Shown here piece after piece: positions 62,325-64,000 of a DNA stretch of 64,000 bases (position 1 is the first letter of the stretch; each line of letters opens with the position of its first letter). The translations under genes and the position numbers were made by a program. The notes under the pieces were generated by a model. It searched no databases. It had not been told where the DNA came from and saw only the letters and a list, made by a program, of their open reading frames with translations. The DNA is from Brachybacterium sp042666875 (GTDB taxonomy: Bacteria > Actinomycetota > Actinomycetes > Actinomycetales > Dermabacteraceae), in assembly GCF_042666875.1 (NCBI RefSeq), contig NZ_JBHTCX010000011.1, positions 386,167-450,166 on the forward strand, read 5' to 3'.

Positions 62325-62415
62325 TGCTCTCTTTCGCCGTTCTCTGGGGGAGGACGCCCATCCCTGCAATCGGTCCTGGGAAGACTATCGTGCCGGTATC
62401 GGATGATCTGGCCGC

Positions 62416-63495
62416 TCATCGGGCACGGGTCGTGATGACGGAATCCGTGCCGTCGGCGTGGACGACGGCCGGCGTCCCCGCAAGGTTCTCGACCTGGACG
62501 ACGAGCACCACGGCCTCCGCGTCGCCCGGGACCTTCTCTGCCATTCCCTGCTGTCGCAGGGTCCAGGGCACGTGATGGGTGTTGTAGTCGACGGCGAGGG
62601 TCTCGTCCCAGTAGGTCGACGTGGAGATGATGCTCCCCTCGGCGTCGAGCCAGCGGGCGATGACGCGGACGCGCACGGTGGACGATTCCCTGCCGGTCAT
62701 CGAAGCCCGGCATTTGTTCTCGCCGGTATCCCGCGATCCACCTACGACAGTGCATGAGGTCAGACGCACCGTCGTGCTCATCGTGTCCAGCCTGGCGGGA
62801 TCATCGATCTGCACGCTCAAGACGTTCGTGACCGTGCGGGGCTTGAGCAGCGTCGCGTCATCCAGCCGGTGCAGAGCGGGGACATGAGTCCCGTCAGTCG
62901 GTTCGATCCGCAGATCGGCCTGGAGCGGAAGTGCCTTCACGCCGTCGTCAGTGGCTTCGAGGAAAGGCGCCGAGGCGAGAAGCGAACACTCGAGCTCCTC
63001 GCCGGTGCCCGGTGCGAGCGCCTGGCCCGAGACATCGCCGCCACGGGCGAGGAAGAGGTTCGTGCCGAGCTTGCCGTCCGTCTGCATCTCGGCGGGCTCC
63101 CCTCCGCTCGTGCAGCTGACTCGGAATGACACGAACGCCGCGAGCGCGCTCGATGAGGGAACCGCGCCCACACCGACATCGAAGTACAGCAGCGACGAAC
63201 TGCCGGCCTCCGCGGCGGGAACTGTGACCGTATCGACGACGACGTCCTGCGCACCGAACGTCAGAGGCACCTCGCTCGGCCTCCGGTCCGCAGCACCGGA
63301 TGAGTCGTACGGGCCGATCCCGGCGGCCCGGTCACCGGTGCCCTGGCCCACGAGCCTGTCGACCGCGAGTGTCCCGACGACAGCGACGAGGATCGCCGCG
63401 ATGGTGTACGCGGCCAGTCCGACAACGCGTCGCCCCGGAGCCGGTGATGTGTCCGGCTCGTGCCGAGGCCCTGGCGATGGGAAGAGGTCGTTCAC
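62416..63495 (-). CDS. Membrane-anchored extracytoplasmic protein, unknown
   Basis: 359 aa. One transmembrane segment near 25-45 (VVGLAAYTIAAILVAVVGTL) with a short Pro-rich cytosolic head, so the remaining 310 residues are outside. Four cysteines appear in the extracellular part (VSCTSG, ELECSLL, LTSCTVVGG, ENKCRAS), consistent with two disulfides. Beta-rich, no family recognised. GTG start. Divergent from the dehydrogenase at 63742 across a 246-bp promoter region. Confidence 0.75.
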   Translation of the reverse strand: MNDLFPSPGPRHEPDTSPAPGRRVVGLAAYTIAAILVAVVGTLAVDRLVGQGTGDRAAGIGPYDSSGAADRRPSEVPLTFGAQDVVVDTVTVPAAEAGSSSLLYFDVGVGAVPSSSALAAFVSFRVSCTSGGEPAEMQTDGKLGTNLFLARGGDVSGQALAPGTGEELECSLLASAPFLEATDDGVKALPLQADLRIEPTDGTHVPALHRLDDATLLKPRTVTNVLSVQIDDPARLDTMSTTVRLTSCTVVGGSRDTGENKCRASMTGRESSTVRVRVIARWLDAEGSIISTSTYWDETLAVDYNTHHVPWTLRQQGMAEKVPGDAEAVVLVVQVENLAGTPAVVHADGTDSVITTRAR

Positions 63496-63741
63496 GCGTC
63501 CTCACCCTAGCGGGGCGTGATGGCTGCACCGCTGGGCGGCGGCTCGATCCCTCACGCAGGAACGGGTCGGTTGTCGGCGCGCGGCGGCCCGAGGGCCCAC
63601 GTCGCTCAGGAACGGCAGCTGCATCATCGTGTCGCTCCACTGCTGCCAATGGGCGCCTGTGCGCAGTGGAACGGGGCGAACACAGTATGGTCGGGCTGGC
63701 ATTGCTTGTGCGTACCGACTGCACGGATCGAGAGGTTCATC

Positions 63742-64000
63742 GTGAAGACTGCTGTTGTGGCTCTGGGGAAGATCGGGCTGCCGTTGGCGGTGCAGTTCGC
63801 CGATGCAGGGCACGAGGTCATCGGCGTGGACACCAATCCCCGCCAGGTCGAGCTGATCAACCAGGCGAGAGAGCCGTTCCCGGGCGAGGCGCAGCTGCAG
63901 GAGAAGCTGAGCGAACTGGTCCCGGCGGGCCAGCTGCGGGCGACGACCGACTACGCCGAGGCGATCCCGCAGGCCGACGCCGTGGTGATCGTGGTACCGC
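63742..64000 (+). CDS. Nucleotide-sugar dehydrogenase (UDP-ManNAc/UDP-Glc type), partial
   Basis: The first 86 codons are visible before the window ends. It starts KTAVVALGKIGLPLAVQFAD AGHEVIGVD, the NAD-binding Rossmann motif of the UDP-glucose/UDP-ManNAc dehydrogenase family (the WecC group has the same VxGLGxIGLPxA pattern). It would oxidise C6 of a UDP-sugar to a uronic acid. GTG start with GAGAGG upstream. The catalytic cysteine region lies beyond the edge, so the exact substrate cannot be assigned; UDP-ManNAc is favoured by the epimerase at 51226. Confidence 0.88.
   Translation, partial: MKTAVVALGKIGLPLAVQFADAGHEVIGVDTNPRQVELINQAREPFPGEAQLQEKLSELVPAGQLRATTDYAEAIPQADAVVIVVP

Overview
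The window is high-GC, densely coding DNA from an actinobacterium. The aspartokinase-asd operon, Tat and lipoprotein exporters, frequent GTG/TTG starts and ATGA overlaps fit a Micrococcales member, and the style resembles Dermabacteraceae such as Brachybacterium. That placement is inference: no rRNA or other phylogenetic marker is present. I found no tRNA, rRNA, CRISPR array or prophage.

Layout. 0-1.8 kb: an AbiEi/DUF559-like protein, then a 740-base gap with nested hairpins and a 23-bp tandem repeat just before lysC. 1.8-5.1 kb: lysC-asd-TetR, overlapping genes for the aspartate pathway entry. 5.1-9.1 kb: PRC-barrel protein, GT4 glycosyltransferase, AraC regulator, methyltransferase. 9.4-15.9 kb: a leftward ABC sugar importer plus GH127 beta-L-arabinofuranosidase operon, divergent from its LacI-type regulator. 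16-21.7 kb: a PfkB kinase-SurE nucleotidase pair, an adenosine deaminase with an extra N-terminal domain, an FAD monooxygenase and a TetR regulator. 21.7-28.7 kb: a decayed zone with gene remnants (membrane protein, phoD-like, RibD-like, GntR-like) and IS110/IS3 debris around a few intact genes (STAS protein, membrane protein, TetR). 28.7-35.6 kb: XRE regulator/SDR, PhoD-like phosphatase, FnIII/lyase-like protein, GntR and two SDRs. 35.7-42.3 kb: an amino-acid/ion module with NhaC-type antiporter, Asp/Glu racemase, PLP decarboxylase, amidohydrolase and ESS-type symporter. 42.6-45.5 kb: a taurine/sulfonate/nitrate-type ABC importer.

45.5-64 kb (runs off the right edge): a cell-surface polysaccharide locus. 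It encodes a Wzm/Wzt- or TagGH-like exporter, UDP-GlcNAc 2-epimerase, the start of a nucleotide-sugar dehydrogenase, several GT4 enzymes including one with two GT domains, two asparagine-synthetase-like ligases without the glutaminase nucleophile, and a protein with the glucuronyl C5-epimerase signature facing a second toroid-like protein. Read together, it looks like a pathway for an exported uronic-acid-containing polymer (teichuronic-acid or glycosaminoglycan-like) that is amidated and/or C5-epimerised. This is the most interesting system here. Several of its genes are less GC-biased than the rest of the window, suggesting acquisition.
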